This document shows positions 43,306-52,374 of a DNA stretch of 64,000 nucleotides, piece by piece. The translations under genes were made by a program, and so were the position numbers. Where the stretch lies: the NCBI RefSeq assembly GCF_002013375.1, contig NZ_MAEW01000003.1, positions 186,001 to 250,000 of the forward strand, written 5' to 3'. The notes under the pieces were generated by a model, which was not told where the DNA came from, searched no databases, and was given only the letters and a program-made list of their open reading frames with translations. This DNA is from Mycobacterium sp. D16Q13 (GTDB lineage Bacteria > Actinomycetota > Actinomycetes > Mycobacteriales > Mycobacteriaceae). Numbering within the stretch: the first letter of the stretch is position 1; every line of letters begins with the position of its first letter.

Positions 43306-45129
43306 CTACTTCTTGCTGGGTACCAGCTTGATCAGGTCGGTCATGCCCGCCTTCGATGCGAAGTAGCGCGTGAGCCCGGGCGCCAATCGGTTGTTGAGGT
43401 ACTGCAGCCGCGCCTCGGGTGTCACGGGTACAACCTGCTTGTTCTTGCGCACCGCGGAGACGATCTGGCGCGCCACCTTGTCGGGGCCGTAGCGACGCAT
43501 CGCGTACGCCTTGTCGCCTGCCTGTTGCATACGCGCCTCTTCCGCCGCATCCACACCCGAAATCTTGGTATTAGCAACAATATTGGTGTGTACCACGCCC
43601 GGGCAGATGGTGGTGACACCGATGTTGTGCGCCGCAAGGTCGGCGCGCAGGCAATCGGAGAACATAAACACCGCGGACTTACTTGTCGAGTACGCGGTAA
43701 AGGCCTTCTGCGGGCTGTAGGCAGCCATGCTGGAGAGGTTGACAATATGGCCGCCGAGCCCGCGCTCGGCCATCTTCGCACCAAAGGCCCTGCTGCCGTT
43801 GACCACTCCGAACAGGTTGATCTCGATGACGCGGCGGAATTCTTCCGAAGGCGTGTCCAGGAATCCGCCCGCGGCGCCGACGCCGGCGTTGTTCACCAGG
43901 ATGTCGGGCACGCCATGGAGCGCGACGACCTCCTCGGCATGCGCGTTGACGGCTTCCTCGTCTGCGACATTGAGCCGGTATGCGTGTGCCACACCGCCTG
44001 CCTGCTCGATAAGCGCGACAGTCTCATTGGCGCCGTCGAGGTTCACGTCGGAGAGCACCACCTCGGCGCCCTGCCGGGCGAACTCGAGGGCGGTCTCCCT
44101 GCCGATACCGCTGCCCCCTCCGGTAATGACCACCAGCTGATCCTCAAACGGCTTGCGACTCTTGCCCATTTCTGCCCTCCGTAGTGCACGGTTGGGCTCC
44201 TTGCCCGATACCGCGTCGATGAGTTCGGTAGCCGCGGCCGCGAGCACATGCGGGTGGGAGAAGGGCAACCAGTGGCCACCGTCGAGCACCCGCCGCCACG
44301 TCTGCTGGTTCCATTTCAGCTCGTCGTCGTAGTTCGATTGACGCACCGCCGGGTCACGGGTGCCGACGATGACCTGTACGGGTACGCCGGTGTGCCGGTC
44401 CTGTGGATGCAGCATCGCCGGCAGCGCGTTGGCGCGGTACACCCGCAATGTCTTGGTGATATCGCTCATGAAGGTCGGCCCCAGGTGAATCTGCTCCACG
44501 GGTGCACCCTCTGCGAGGGATAAACCAGCGCGCCAACGGTTTTCATTCATGGTGAGCTTGAGTAGAACGTTCGGGATGACGGGAGTCATGGATCCGAACA
44601 TGTACAGCAAGGAGCCGATCTGCCCCAGTGCCAGTGCGACGTTCTTCGGTGTTGGATTGCCGAGCCGAGATCGCACCCACCGGCTCATGTGATGCGCCGA
44701 GGGCCCGGACACGGAGGTGAATGAGGAAAATCGGTGTTCCAGGCCGGGATCGCAGATGGCCTCCCACATCGCGACACTGCCCCAGTCGTGGCCGAGGACG
44801 TGTACGGGCTTATCCGGGCTCACCGCGTCGGCCACGGCTACGTAGTCGCTGGCCATCTCGGCGAGCCGGAAGCCGCGGAAGCTCTTGGGGTTGGAACTCT
44901 TTCCCGCACCACGATTGTCAATCGCGACCAATCGGAAACGGTCTCTGAGCAACGACGCGACTCCGTCCCAGAGATGATGCGAATCCGGCCACCCGTGCAC
45001 CAGCAGAATGGTTTCCCCGTCGGGGTTGCCCTGAACGAAGTAGGCGACGTCGATATCGCCGTTGCGCACCACATGCTCGGTGACACCGTCGTTCGTCACT
45101 CCATCTTCACGCTCTGTCGTGAGAGTCAT
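43306..45129 (-). CDS. ephD: EphD-type fusion: alpha/beta-hydrolase (epoxide hydrolase-like) plus short-chain dehydrogenase
   Basis: 607 residues from ATG 45129 (GGAG seven bases upstream). Residues about 15-310 are an alpha/beta hydrolase: HGWPDSHHLW (45-54), nucleophile Asp115 in GHDWGSVAMWE, typical of epoxide hydrolases. Residues about 330-600 are an SDR: VVITGGGSGIGRETAL, NNAGVGAAG, catalytic Tyr/Lys in YSTSKSAV. M. tuberculosis EphD (Rv2214c) has the same fusion. It could open an epoxide and then oxidise the diol. Last gene of a seven-gene operon that starts at 51491, 15 bases after the reductase. Confidence 0.9.
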   Translation of the reverse strand: MTLTTEREDGVTNDGVTEHVVRNGDIDVAYFVQGNPDGETILLVHGWPDSHHLWDGVASLLRDRFRLVAIDNRGAGKSSNPKSFRGFRLAEMASDYVAVADAVSPDKPVHVLGHDWGSVAMWEAICDPGLEHRFSSFTSVSGPSAHHMSRWVRSRLGNPTPKNVALALGQIGSLLYMFGSMTPVIPNVLLKLTMNENRWRAGLSLAEGAPVEQIHLGPTFMSDITKTLRVYRANALPAMLHPQDRHTGVPVQVIVGTRDPAVRQSNYDDELKWNQQTWRRVLDGGHWLPFSHPHVLAAAATELIDAVSGKEPNRALRRAEMGKSRKPFEDQLVVITGGGSGIGRETALEFARQGAEVVLSDVNLDGANETVALIEQAGGVAHAYRLNVADEEAVNAHAEEVVALHGVPDILVNNAGVGAAGGFLDTPSEEFRRVIEINLFGVVNGSRAFGAKMAERGLGGHIVNLSSMAAYSPQKAFTAYSTSKSAVFMFSDCLRADLAAHNIGVTTICPGVVHTNIVANTKISGVDAAEEARMQQAGDKAYAMRRYGPDKVARQIVSAVRKNKQVVPVTPEARLQYLNNRLAPGLTRYFASKAGMTDLIKLVPSKK

Positions 45130-45144
45130 CCCATATCTCCATTC

Positions 45145-46272
45145 TCAGATGTCCAGTACCAAGCGCCCGCCGTCGGCACGAGAGACGCATAGGAGCATCT
45201 GGCCTTCGGCGCGCTGTGTTTCGGTCAAGAGGGTGTCGCGGTGATCGGGGTTTCCCGCGAGCACCTTGACCTTGCAGGTGCCGCAGAAGCCCTGCCGGCA
45301 CGAGTGCTGCGTACCAGGTCTGGCCGCGAGAACCGCCTCGAGCGCACTGCGCTCCGCACCCACATCCAGCACCGGGCCGCCCGCACCCAGCTGTACCTGG
45401 AAAGGCACCCCGTTTTCGATCGGCGGTGCCGAGAATCGCTCGAAATGCAGTTCTATGCCTGGGTATTCGGCGACCGCGTCGCGAATCACCCTCAACATCG
45501 GCCCCGGTCCACAGCAGTACACCGCGAGATCGGGGTGCAACGGCGGCAGCAGATCGCCGGGTGTGGGCAGCCCGTCCTCATCGTCGGTACGGATGGTGAT
45601 CCGTTCGCCATAGCGGGCCAGCTCATCGCGGAACGGGATGGACTCCCTACTGCGCCCGGTGTACGTCATCGTCCACGGCAGCCCCAGATCCGTAGCGACC
45701 GCCAGCATGGGCAGGATCGGTGTGATGCCGATTCCCCCCGCGACAAAATGGAACTGGCGGGTCCCGGCGTTCAGATGTCCGGTGGCCGCGAAAGGGAAGG
45801 CGTTCCGCGGCCCCGTGACCCCCAGGGTGTCACCGATACGCACGCCGTCGTGCAGTTCGATTGATCCCCCGTTGCCACTGGGTATGCGTCGCACCGCAAT
45901 CCGGTACCGGTACCGGTCACGCGGGTCACCGCACAACGAGTACTGACGCACCGCCCCCGAAGGCAACGTGACATCCAGATGCGCACCCGGCCGCCACCTC
46001 GGCAGCTCGCCTCCACCCGCGGCGACGAGCGTGAAGGCCACGACATCCTGGTCGGCGGCGACCACGGAGCGGTCCCGTACCACCAGATTCAGCGACCGGT
46101 TCACCCATCGGGGTTGACGGACGGGACCCAGCAGGGGGCTCAGCCGCAGCACGGCAGGCAGCGTTTTGCCCAACGCCGCGACGGCCGTCGGACCCACGAC
46201 GTCCAGAACCTTCATGCCCCAGCCGAGAGGGTGGCGGCCCATCGGGGCCGCCACCGGAAGGGCTCGCGTCAT
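45145..46272 (-). CDS. Phthalate-dioxygenase-reductase-type flavin/2Fe-2S oxidoreductase
   Basis: 375 residues from ATG 46272, overlapping the PF10118 gene's stop as ATGA. Flavin domain: GAHLDVTLPSGAVRQYSLCGDP, with RQYSL as the flavin-binding RxYS; nicotinamide domain: FVAGGIGITPILPMLA and VYCCGPGPMLRV; C-terminal plant-type 2Fe-2S: CRQGFCGTC plus a later Cys in MLLCVSRA. Such reductases feed electrons from NAD(P)H to an oxygenase. The four-base overlap with the ferritin-like protein suggests that protein as the electron acceptor. Confidence 0.92.
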   Translation of the reverse strand: MTRALPVAAPMGRHPLGWGMKVLDVVGPTAVAALGKTLPAVLRLSPLLGPVRQPRWVNRSLNLVVRDRSVVAADQDVVAFTLVAAGGGELPRWRPGAHLDVTLPSGAVRQYSLCGDPRDRYRYRIAVRRIPSGNGGSIELHDGVRIGDTLGVTGPRNAFPFAATGHLNAGTRQFHFVAGGIGITPILPMLAVATDLGLPWTMTYTGRSRESIPFRDELARYGERITIRTDDEDGLPTPGDLLPPLHPDLAVYCCGPGPMLRVIRDAVAEYPGIELHFERFSAPPIENGVPFQVQLGAGGPVLDVGAERSALEAVLAARPGTQHSCRQGFCGTCKVKVLAGNPDHRDTLLTETQRAEGQMLLCVSRADGGRLVLDI

Positions 46273-47153
46273 GCCGCGGCCGCGGCTTTGGCCGCCGGAG
46301 ACTTGGCCAGATAGGCAACCGCCTGCGCGGTGTCCCCGATGGATTCCGGAGTGAATCCGGGCCGCAGGAAGCTCCTGAAACCCTCCCCCAGGACGCTCCA
46401 TCTCAACGTGGCACCGCGCTTCATCGCCCTGTTGGTCTCACGCAGCCATTGCGCCAGACTCATCTTCGGCAGATCCGGGTCGGCACGGGCGAGCAGCCAG
46501 CTGAGAAAGACCAGACCCACCGGGATGGTCGCGCAGGAGCCGATAAAGTACGCCATCATCCGGGGGCGCCCAACCCCGAGGTGACGAGCAAGATCCCAAG
46601 CGACGCTGCGGTGTTCGACTTCCTCCGCTCCGTGCCAGCGGAACATGTCGGTGATCACGGGGTCGGCGCCATACTTCTCGAAGTCGTGGTTGAGCAGCCA
46701 GTCGCCCGCAGTCGCGGTCAGGTGCTCGATGCCCGCGATAATGGCGATACCTTCCACCATCACCCGGTAGCGCACCTTGGGCGGGAGCCGGTCCGTCTGC
46801 TGCCTGAAGGTCGCGAGCATACGGTCGGTCAGGTCGTGCAGCGGCTGTGCGTCGATACCATGCTGACCGAAGTACTCCAGCAGCGCTTTGTCGTGCGTAT
46901 CGGAATGCAACTGCTCCTGGCCGATAAAGCCGATGACCGCCTCGCGTAACGTCGCATCCTTGATGTGCGGCAGTGCCCTGCCGAACACGTCGACGAAGAA
47001 CAACTCGCCGGCAGGCAGCATGAAGTTCAGCGCCGATAGTGCGTGCGAGGCCACCGGCTCATCCGGTATCCATTGCAGGGGCGAGCCAGAGAAGTCGAAC
47101 GTGACGTTGCGGGCGTGCAGCGCAACGTCACCGATATCTGCCGTGTCGTTCAT
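46269..47153 (-). CDS. PF10118-type ferritin-like diiron protein ('metal-dependent hydrolase'), copy 1
   Basis: 294 residues from ATG 47153; AAGGAGG seven bases upstream fixes the start. The annotation of the family as hydrolase is historical. The sequence has the four-helix diiron ligand set: Glu in AGELFFVDVF, E-x-x-H in GQEQLHSDTH, Glu/His in GIEHLTATAG and E-x-x-H in GAEEVEHRSVAWD. A helical hydrophobic segment (YFIGSCATIPVGLVFLSWLL) may bind membrane or substrate. Its stop overlaps the start of a 2Fe-2S reductase, so I infer a diiron oxygenase/desaturase with its own reductase. Copy 2 is at 50637. Confidence 0.82.
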   Translation of the reverse strand: MNDTADIGDVALHARNVTFDFSGSPLQWIPDEPVASHALSALNFMLPAGELFFVDVFGRALPHIKDATLREAVIGFIGQEQLHSDTHDKALLEYFGQHGIDAQPLHDLTDRMLATFRQQTDRLPPKVRYRVMVEGIAIIAGIEHLTATAGDWLLNHDFEKYGADPVITDMFRWHGAEEVEHRSVAWDLARHLGVGRPRMMAYFIGSCATIPVGLVFLSWLLARADPDLPKMSLAQWLRETNRAMKRGATLRWSVLGEGFRSFLRPGFTPESIGDTAQAVAYLAKSPAAKAAAAA

Positions 47154-47157
47154 CTGC

Positions 47158-48108
47158 CTACCTCCTTGCTGCCGTGGGCTTTCGGTCCACCTCGACGCCA
47201 CCTTGACGCGGAAGCAGATTCAGATCATCCAGCTTGCCGAGCGCCCAGGCACCCCACCGTTCGGCCCGCTCGATCGAGAACGCCTGTGTGGTACGGCGGT
47301 TGATTCCCGGAGCGACTCGGCCCAGCACATATCCGAGCCATGCCTCGGTGCGCACCGGCACCACCGCAAGGTCGTACTTCACCGCGCGTGTCACGGCGCG
47401 TGCCACCAAGTCCGGGCTCATCGGGGAGAAGGGCAGACCGGCCGCGAACTCCTGTACCCGGAGCATGATCTCCTTGCCCCGATCGACCATCTCCTGGTCG
47501 ACGCCCACGGTTATTCCGTTAAGCCCAATATTGGTGTTGATGAATCCGGGACAAATCGCACTGACTCCAACCCCTTTCGGCCCCAACTCCAACCGCAGAC
47601 ATTCGGTGAGCATCTTCACACCGGCCTTGGATACCGAGTACGGCGCCATCACCGGAGTCGGTGTGAAGGCCGCTGCCGAGGCGATGTTGACGATATGCCC
47701 ACTGCCCCGTTCGACCATCTGCTCACCGAACACCCGGCACCCATGCACCACCCCCATGAGGTTCACCGACAGCAATCTGTCCCAGTCGGCCGGGCTGAGC
47801 TTCAGAAACGGCCCGCCTAAGGCGATTCCCGCGTTGTTGACCAGCACATCCGCCACGCCATGATCGGCGAGCACGTCCCGCGCGAAGATTTCCCACTGGT
47901 CCGGATCGGTGACATCCAGCTGCACCGCGGATGCGGTGTGGCCGTCGGCGCGGATCATTGCCGTCGTGGCCCGTGCGGAGTCAAGGTCCATATCCGAGAC
48001 GACTACGTGGGCACCGTTTTTTGCGAACCGAATGGCGGTGGCCCGGCCGATGCCGCTGCCGGCCCCGGTCACCACCACCAGCTGGGGCTCGAGGTTATTG
48101 AGTTTCAC
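47158..48108 (-). CDS. Short-chain dehydrogenase/reductase, tandem copy 1
   Basis: 316 residues from GTG 48108, with GGGAG six bases upstream. Classical SDR: VVVTGAGSGIGRATAIRF, NNAG in VLVNNAGIALGG, Ser in IVNIASAAAF, catalytic Tyr/Lys in YSVSKAGVK, then CPGFINTNIG. The C-terminal ~60 residues are Arg/Trp-rich, beyond the core fold. It is a tandem duplicate of the next gene upstream (10 bases apart) with long identical stretches such as SVNLMGVVHGCRVFGEQMV. Probably oxidises an alcohol or reduces a ketone made by the operon's monooxygenases. Confidence 0.9.
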   Translation of the reverse strand: MKLNNLEPQLVVVTGAGSGIGRATAIRFAKNGAHVVVSDMDLDSARATTAMIRADGHTASAVQLDVTDPDQWEIFARDVLADHGVADVLVNNAGIALGGPFLKLSPADWDRLLSVNLMGVVHGCRVFGEQMVERGSGHIVNIASAAAFTPTPVMAPYSVSKAGVKMLTECLRLELGPKGVGVSAICPGFINTNIGLNGITVGVDQEMVDRGKEIMLRVQEFAAGLPFSPMSPDLVARAVTRAVKYDLAVVPVRTEAWLGYVLGRVAPGINRRTTQAFSIERAERWGAWALGKLDDLNLLPRQGGVEVDRKPTAARR

Positions 48109-48118
48109 CGTGATCTCC

Positions 48119-49039
48119 CTACCGCACGCTATCGACAAGAACCGGAGCCTGAGGCTCGCTGCGTTTGGCCACCGCACGCCCGCCCAGACGCTCGAATCTG
48201 TCGAGACCGAAGGGAGCCATGAGTCGTCTGTTCACCGCCGGGAACGCCCGCGACAGGAAATACCCCAGCCATGACTCGAACTTCACCGGAACCACCACAA
48301 GATCCAGACGAACCGCGCGGGTGACGGCCCTTGCGACCAGATTGGGGCTCATCGGTGTCCAGGGCAGCTTCTCCGTGATCTCACGTACCCGCCGCATACT
48401 CCGCTGGCTTGCATCGATGATTTCCTGGTCGATCCCCACCATGGTGCCGTGAATACCGATGTTGGTATTGATGAATCCGGGGCACACCGCACTCACCCCA
48501 ACGCCCTTGGGCCCCAATTCGAGACGCAGACACTCCGTCAGCATCTTCACACCGGCCTTGGATACCGAGTACGGCGCCATCACCGCTGTCGGCGTATATG
48601 CCGCTGCCGAGGCGATGTTGACGATATGGCCTCCGCCGCGGGCGACCATCTGTTCACCGAACACCCGGCACCCGTGCACCACACCCATCAAGTTCACCGA
48701 CAGCTGTTTGTCCCAGTCCGCGGCGCTCAGTTTGAGGAACGGACCGCTGACCACCATCCCGGCGTTGTTCACCAGCACATCCGGGACGCCGTATTCGATG
48801 GACACGTAGCGGGCGACGTCGGCCCAATGGTCGGGATCGGTGACGTCAAGCTGCACCGCCGATGCGTTACGCCCCTCGGCGTGGATCAAGTCCACCGTTT
48901 CATTGGCCGTGTCCAGATCCAGGTCGGTAACCACCACGTAGGCACCGCGTTGGGCGAACCGGATCGCGGTCGCCCGGCCGATGCCGCTACCCGCACCGGT
49001 CACCACCACCAGGCGAGGCTCCAGCGAGTTGTTTCTCAT
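48119..49039 (-). CDS. Short-chain dehydrogenase/reductase, tandem copy 2
   Basis: 306 residues from ATG 49039, overlapping the monooxygenase stop as ATGA. SDR motifs as in copy 1: VVVTGAGSGIGRATAIRF, VLVNNAGMVVSG, IVNIASAAAY, YSVSKAGVK, CPGFINTNIG. Copies diverge mainly after residue 200, in the substrate-binding and C-terminal parts, so they may act on successive intermediates or differ in stereochemistry. Direct coupling to the flavin monooxygenase suggests use of its substrate ketone or product. Confidence 0.9.
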   Translation of the reverse strand: MRNNSLEPRLVVVTGAGSGIGRATAIRFAQRGAYVVVTDLDLDTANETVDLIHAEGRNASAVQLDVTDPDHWADVARYVSIEYGVPDVLVNNAGMVVSGPFLKLSAADWDKQLSVNLMGVVHGCRVFGEQMVARGGGHIVNIASAAAYTPTAVMAPYSVSKAGVKMLTECLRLELGPKGVGVSAVCPGFINTNIGIHGTMVGIDQEIIDASQRSMRRVREITEKLPWTPMSPNLVARAVTRAVRLDLVVVPVKFESWLGYFLSRAFPAVNRRLMAPFGLDRFERLGGRAVAKRSEPQAPVLVDSVR

Positions 49040-50607
49040 GCGCTCTCCCCGGCGATCGATGCCACGGTCTCGGGAACCACCGAGCCCGATGAGTATCGGT
49101 ACACATCGAGGTTGTAATGACGGTTCTGCCAATACATCTCGCCATGTGTCGTCGGCCGGAACGGCGAGTCACCATGCTGATCCAGGTAGTACGTGTTAGA
49201 CCCGGCGCACACATCGGTGAACAGGAAGTTCTTCTCCTGGCGCTTCAAGCATTTCTGGAAGTATTCGTCGTGGACATCCTGCCGGATCTCGCAGACCGTG
49301 GCCCCACGACGCTTGGTCTCGGCGATGGCTCGCGCCAGGTGAGCGGATGTCGCCTCGATCATCCACAGATAGGACCCCAACACGAATCCATACGGTCCGG
49401 TGATGGAGAACATGTTCGGGTAGCCGGGCACCGAAACCCCTTGGTAGGACTGGAATCGGTGCTTGTCCCAGAACTCGCCGAGATCCCGCCCGCCGCGCCC
49501 GAGCACAGGAAACGGTGGCACCGAGCCCTTATCCCACAGCTTGAATCCCGTCGCACAGATCAGCACATCAACCTCATGCTCGACGCCGTCAACAGTGCGC
49601 ACGCCGTGGGGCGTCACGCACTCGATCGATTCGGTGATCAAGCTGACGTCATCCCGGTTGAACGTCTTGAGGTACTCGTTCGACATCGATGGACGCTTGC
49701 AGCCCAATCCGTATTGGGGGATCAACTTCTCCCGAATCACAGGATCGTCGACCTGTTTGCGCATCCACCGACGCATCGGCGCCTCGCCGGCGCGGCGCGC
49801 CGCGTTGATCAGCCACGCCGGACCTGCCACCTGACCGCTCATGGCGAGCTCGATGCCGACCGTCGCAACCGAGCGGATGACGGAGCGAATCCGCCTATTT
49901 CCCAGAATCATCCGGCCCAGCGGACTTATTTCGAGGTCGAATTTTGGACCCACCCAGATTGGTGTGCGCTGAAACACCGTGAGGTGGCGAGTGTCGTCGA
50001 CGATAGCGGGAACCAGCTGCAGTGACGTTGCCCCGGTTCCAATCACCGCGACGCGCCTACCCGCAAGCGCCACATCGTGGTCCCATAGCGCGGTATGCAG
50101 AAGTGTTCCACCGAAGTCGTCGACGCCCGGAATGTCGGGCATCTTCGGGCGTTCCAGGCCGCCGACCGCCATCACGCAGTATCGCGCGGTAATCTCCCTG
50201 CCGCCATCGGTGATTAACCGCCACAGACTGTTTCGCTCGTCGAACTCCGCGCGAACAATGCTGGTGCCCAACCGCAGCTTCTCGCGCAGCCCGTACTTGT
50301 CCACCATGAAATCGGCATAATGCTGCAACTCATCGCCCGGCGCGAACAGACGCGACCAGTCACCGCGCTGCTCATAGGAAAAGCTGTACACCACCGACGG
50401 GATGTCGACCGCCACCCCGGGATAGGTGTTAGCGTGCCAGGTGCCCCCCACCTGGTCCCATTTGTCGATGATGACGAAATCGTGGATACCTTTGCGTTGC
50501 AGCGCAATACCGGTTCCGATTCCGCCGAAGCCGGCGCCGATCACCGCCACCTCGTGATCGGGTTGTTCCAGCTCAGCCGTCGTTGAATGCCGTGCGGCAG
50601 TGCTCAC
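49036..50607 (-). CDS. Flavin-containing (Baeyer-Villiger-type) monooxygenase
   Basis: 523 residues from GTG 50607, with AAAGGAG nine bases upstream. FAD motif VAVIGAGFGGIGTGIAL; VGGTWHANTYPGVAVDIPS is the GGTW block; the BVMO fingerprint region FGGTLLHTALWDHDVAL keeps the His and Trp of F-x-G-x3-H-x3-W (final Pro is Asp); NADPH motif VAVIGTGATSLQLVP. Better match to true Baeyer-Villiger enzymes than the copy at 40683. It would turn a ketone into an ester or hydroxylate a hydrophobic compound. Second gene of the operon. Confidence 0.9.
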   Translation of the reverse strand: MSTAARHSTTAELEQPDHEVAVIGAGFGGIGTGIALQRKGIHDFVIIDKWDQVGGTWHANTYPGVAVDIPSVVYSFSYEQRGDWSRLFAPGDELQHYADFMVDKYGLREKLRLGTSIVRAEFDERNSLWRLITDGGREITARYCVMAVGGLERPKMPDIPGVDDFGGTLLHTALWDHDVALAGRRVAVIGTGATSLQLVPAIVDDTRHLTVFQRTPIWVGPKFDLEISPLGRMILGNRRIRSVIRSVATVGIELAMSGQVAGPAWLINAARRAGEAPMRRWMRKQVDDPVIREKLIPQYGLGCKRPSMSNEYLKTFNRDDVSLITESIECVTPHGVRTVDGVEHEVDVLICATGFKLWDKGSVPPFPVLGRGGRDLGEFWDKHRFQSYQGVSVPGYPNMFSITGPYGFVLGSYLWMIEATSAHLARAIAETKRRGATVCEIRQDVHDEYFQKCLKRQEKNFLFTDVCAGSNTYYLDQHGDSPFRPTTHGEMYWQNRHYNLDVYRYSSGSVVPETVASIAGESA

Positions 50608-50636
50608 GGTTCGCGTCTCCTTTGACGTGTCGCGGG

Positions 50637-51491
50637 CTATTTGAGGTGATCGACGAGAATGCCCTTGCTACCGAAAAGCTCTTGCTGCCAACGGTCCAGC
50701 AGCTCCTCGGTATCGATGTCATCCGGATGGAAGCCGGGCCGCAGATACTTGCGTACATCGCCCACGATTCCCTTGAACAGTGGTCCGGCAAAAAGCCCCC
50801 GGGCTTCGCGCAGCAGCCGAAGTGGCTGGCGCCGCGCAACCGGGTCGGAGAGCAGGGAACCGGCGAGAACGCCCAGCGTCAGCGGAGGGACGACAGTCAT
50901 CGCGACGAGCATCAGACCGATCCGCATCGTCTCGGTACCGCCGACCGCCCGATACACGTCGAATGCCACCGACTTGTGCTCGAGTTCCTCCAGGGCGTGC
51001 CAGTTGAGCAGATGCCACACTTCCGGATCGCCCGGGATGGCCTGCACTTCCTCGCTCCCGAGAGTCCGCTCGGCAAGGATCGCGGTCATGTGCTCAGCCA
51101 TTGCCGTGAAGGCCAGGTGCGCACGGGCGGGAAGCATGTTCTCGAACCGGATCAACCGGTCAACCTGCTTCGGCGAATCCCACCACGCGATGGGGTAACC
51201 CAATTCGATCAGCTTCTCGTTGACCCGGCGATGCTCTTGTCCGTGTACCGACTCCTGTCCAATGAATCCCGCGACACGCTTCTTGAGCACCGGATCAGTG
51301 ATCTGCTCGGAGAACCTACGCACCGAACGGATGAATCCCTCTTCGCCGGGCGGGAAGCCGCCGGAGAGTCCAGCGACGAAATGGCTGTAGACGATGTCGT
51401 TTTCCACGAAGTACTTGTTCGCGTTGCCGTCATCACCGAAACGGAATCGGATCCGCCGGGTCTTGGGGTACGCCGCAGCTGGACTTGCCAT
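50637..51491 (-). CDS. PF10118-type ferritin-like diiron protein ('metal-dependent hydrolase'), copy 2
   Basis: 284 residues from ATG 51491, with GGGAG seven bases upstream. Diiron ligand pattern as in copy 1: Glu in PPGEEGFIRSV, E-x-x-H in GQESVHGQEH, Glu/His in AMAEHMTAIL, E-x-x-H in ALEELEHKSVAFD. A hydrophobic stretch (LMLVAMTVVPPLTLGVLAGSLL) follows. First gene of the seven-gene operon; the promoter region upstream holds the AGTACTT palindrome. Similar to copy 1 in layout but clearly diverged. Confidence 0.84.
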   Translation of the reverse strand: MASPAAAYPKTRRIRFRFGDDGNANKYFVENDIVYSHFVAGLSGGFPPGEEGFIRSVRRFSEQITDPVLKKRVAGFIGQESVHGQEHRRVNEKLIELGYPIAWWDSPKQVDRLIRFENMLPARAHLAFTAMAEHMTAILAERTLGSEEVQAIPGDPEVWHLLNWHALEELEHKSVAFDVYRAVGGTETMRIGLMLVAMTVVPPLTLGVLAGSLLSDPVARRQPLRLLREARGLFAGPLFKGIVGDVRKYLRPGFHPDDIDTEELLDRWQQELFGSKGILVDHLK

Positions 51492-51521
51492 TTCACCACT
51501 CCCTTGTGACGGAAAGTTACT

Positions 51522-51536
51522 AGTACTTGAAGTACT
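51522..51536. promoter_or_regulatory. AGTACTT-G-AAGTACT palindrome, putative TetR operator of the catabolic operon
   Basis: Perfect 7-bp arms around a single G, 31 bases upstream of the first operon gene. An overlapping inverted stretch (GAAG-TACTAC-CTTC) and a further AGTAC half-site at 51542-51546 suggest cooperative binding. A minus-strand TATGGT at about 51548-51553 could be the -10 element, which would put the operator over the transcription start. The TetR gene 143 bases upstream on the same strand is the obvious candidate regulator. Confidence 0.6.
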
Positions 51537-51678
51537 ACCTTCAGTACACCATAAGACGACGGCAGCGCGAGGCGCAATACACCGCGGCGGGTGACATGGA
51601 TCGAAGAGATCACCGGGTGGCCGGCGAGCGACCTAGGACGACGACAAAAGAAGGCACCCCACCAGGCAGGGCCTGAAG

Positions 51679-52374
51679 TTAGTCGGTGGGCAAGACGATG
51701 GGGTCGTCCGGATGCAGCTCGACACCACGAGCCTTGGCGGATGCCGCCAGCCCGCCCCACACATAGACCACCAGCTCATCGACAAGCATTTCCTTGCTGA
51801 TGACCGGCTCATCGAACCAGCGCAGGACGGCAATACCGGTGGAGGCCAGCATCGCGTCGATCACATACTCGATGTGATCGGCATTGCCACCGCGAGAACT
51901 GAAAATCGAGCCCACCAGCTGCGCAATGGCGTCAGACAGCGGCCGCCCACTCTCGATGAGCGATGTCGCATTCGCGTACTGGACACTCAGGAGAAAGCGC
52001 ACCAGGTTGGGCTGCTCATCGACGAGGTCGACGTAACCGGCCATCCCCGAGCGGAAAAGCTCAAGCAGGCTCAGGGACAGGTCGATGTTCGACACCACCC
52101 GCTCGACAACCAACTCCTGAACGCGCATCGCCACCGCGGCGAAGAGGGCTTCCTTGTCGGCGAAGAAGCGGTACAGCTTGGGCCGGGAGATACCCGCGGA
52201 CTTGAGGACGTCGTCGATCGAGAGATCCGGACCGAGCTCGTCGATGGCCTTCAGGGTGGCTTCCACGAGTTCCGCGCGAACCTTCGCACGATGCTCACGC
52301 CACCGGTCGACGCGCGCATCACCGGTCAGCTCAGGAAGGCCGCGATCGGGATACACCTGCGTTGACACGCCCAC
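51679..52374 (-). CDS. TetR family transcriptional regulator of the catabolic operon (inferred)
   Basis: 231 residues from GTG 52374. The HTH lies at about residues 30-80: VEATLKAIDELGPDLSIDD, then VLKSAGISRPKLYRFFADKE (recognition helix SRPKLYRFF). The C-terminal ligand domain is large and helical. The gene points toward the seven-gene operon and is followed after about 140 bases by a palindromic operator. It is divergent from a second, frameshifted TetR gene. Target assignment rests on position only. Confidence 0.86.
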   Translation of the reverse strand: MGVSTQVYPDRGLPELTGDARVDRWREHRAKVRAELVEATLKAIDELGPDLSIDDVLKSAGISRPKLYRFFADKEALFAAVAMRVQELVVERVVSNIDLSLSLLELFRSGMAGYVDLVDEQPNLVRFLLSVQYANATSLIESGRPLSDAIAQLVGSIFSSRGGNADHIEYVIDAMLASTGIAVLRWFDEPVISKEMLVDELVVYVWGGLAASAKARGVELHPDDPIVLPTD

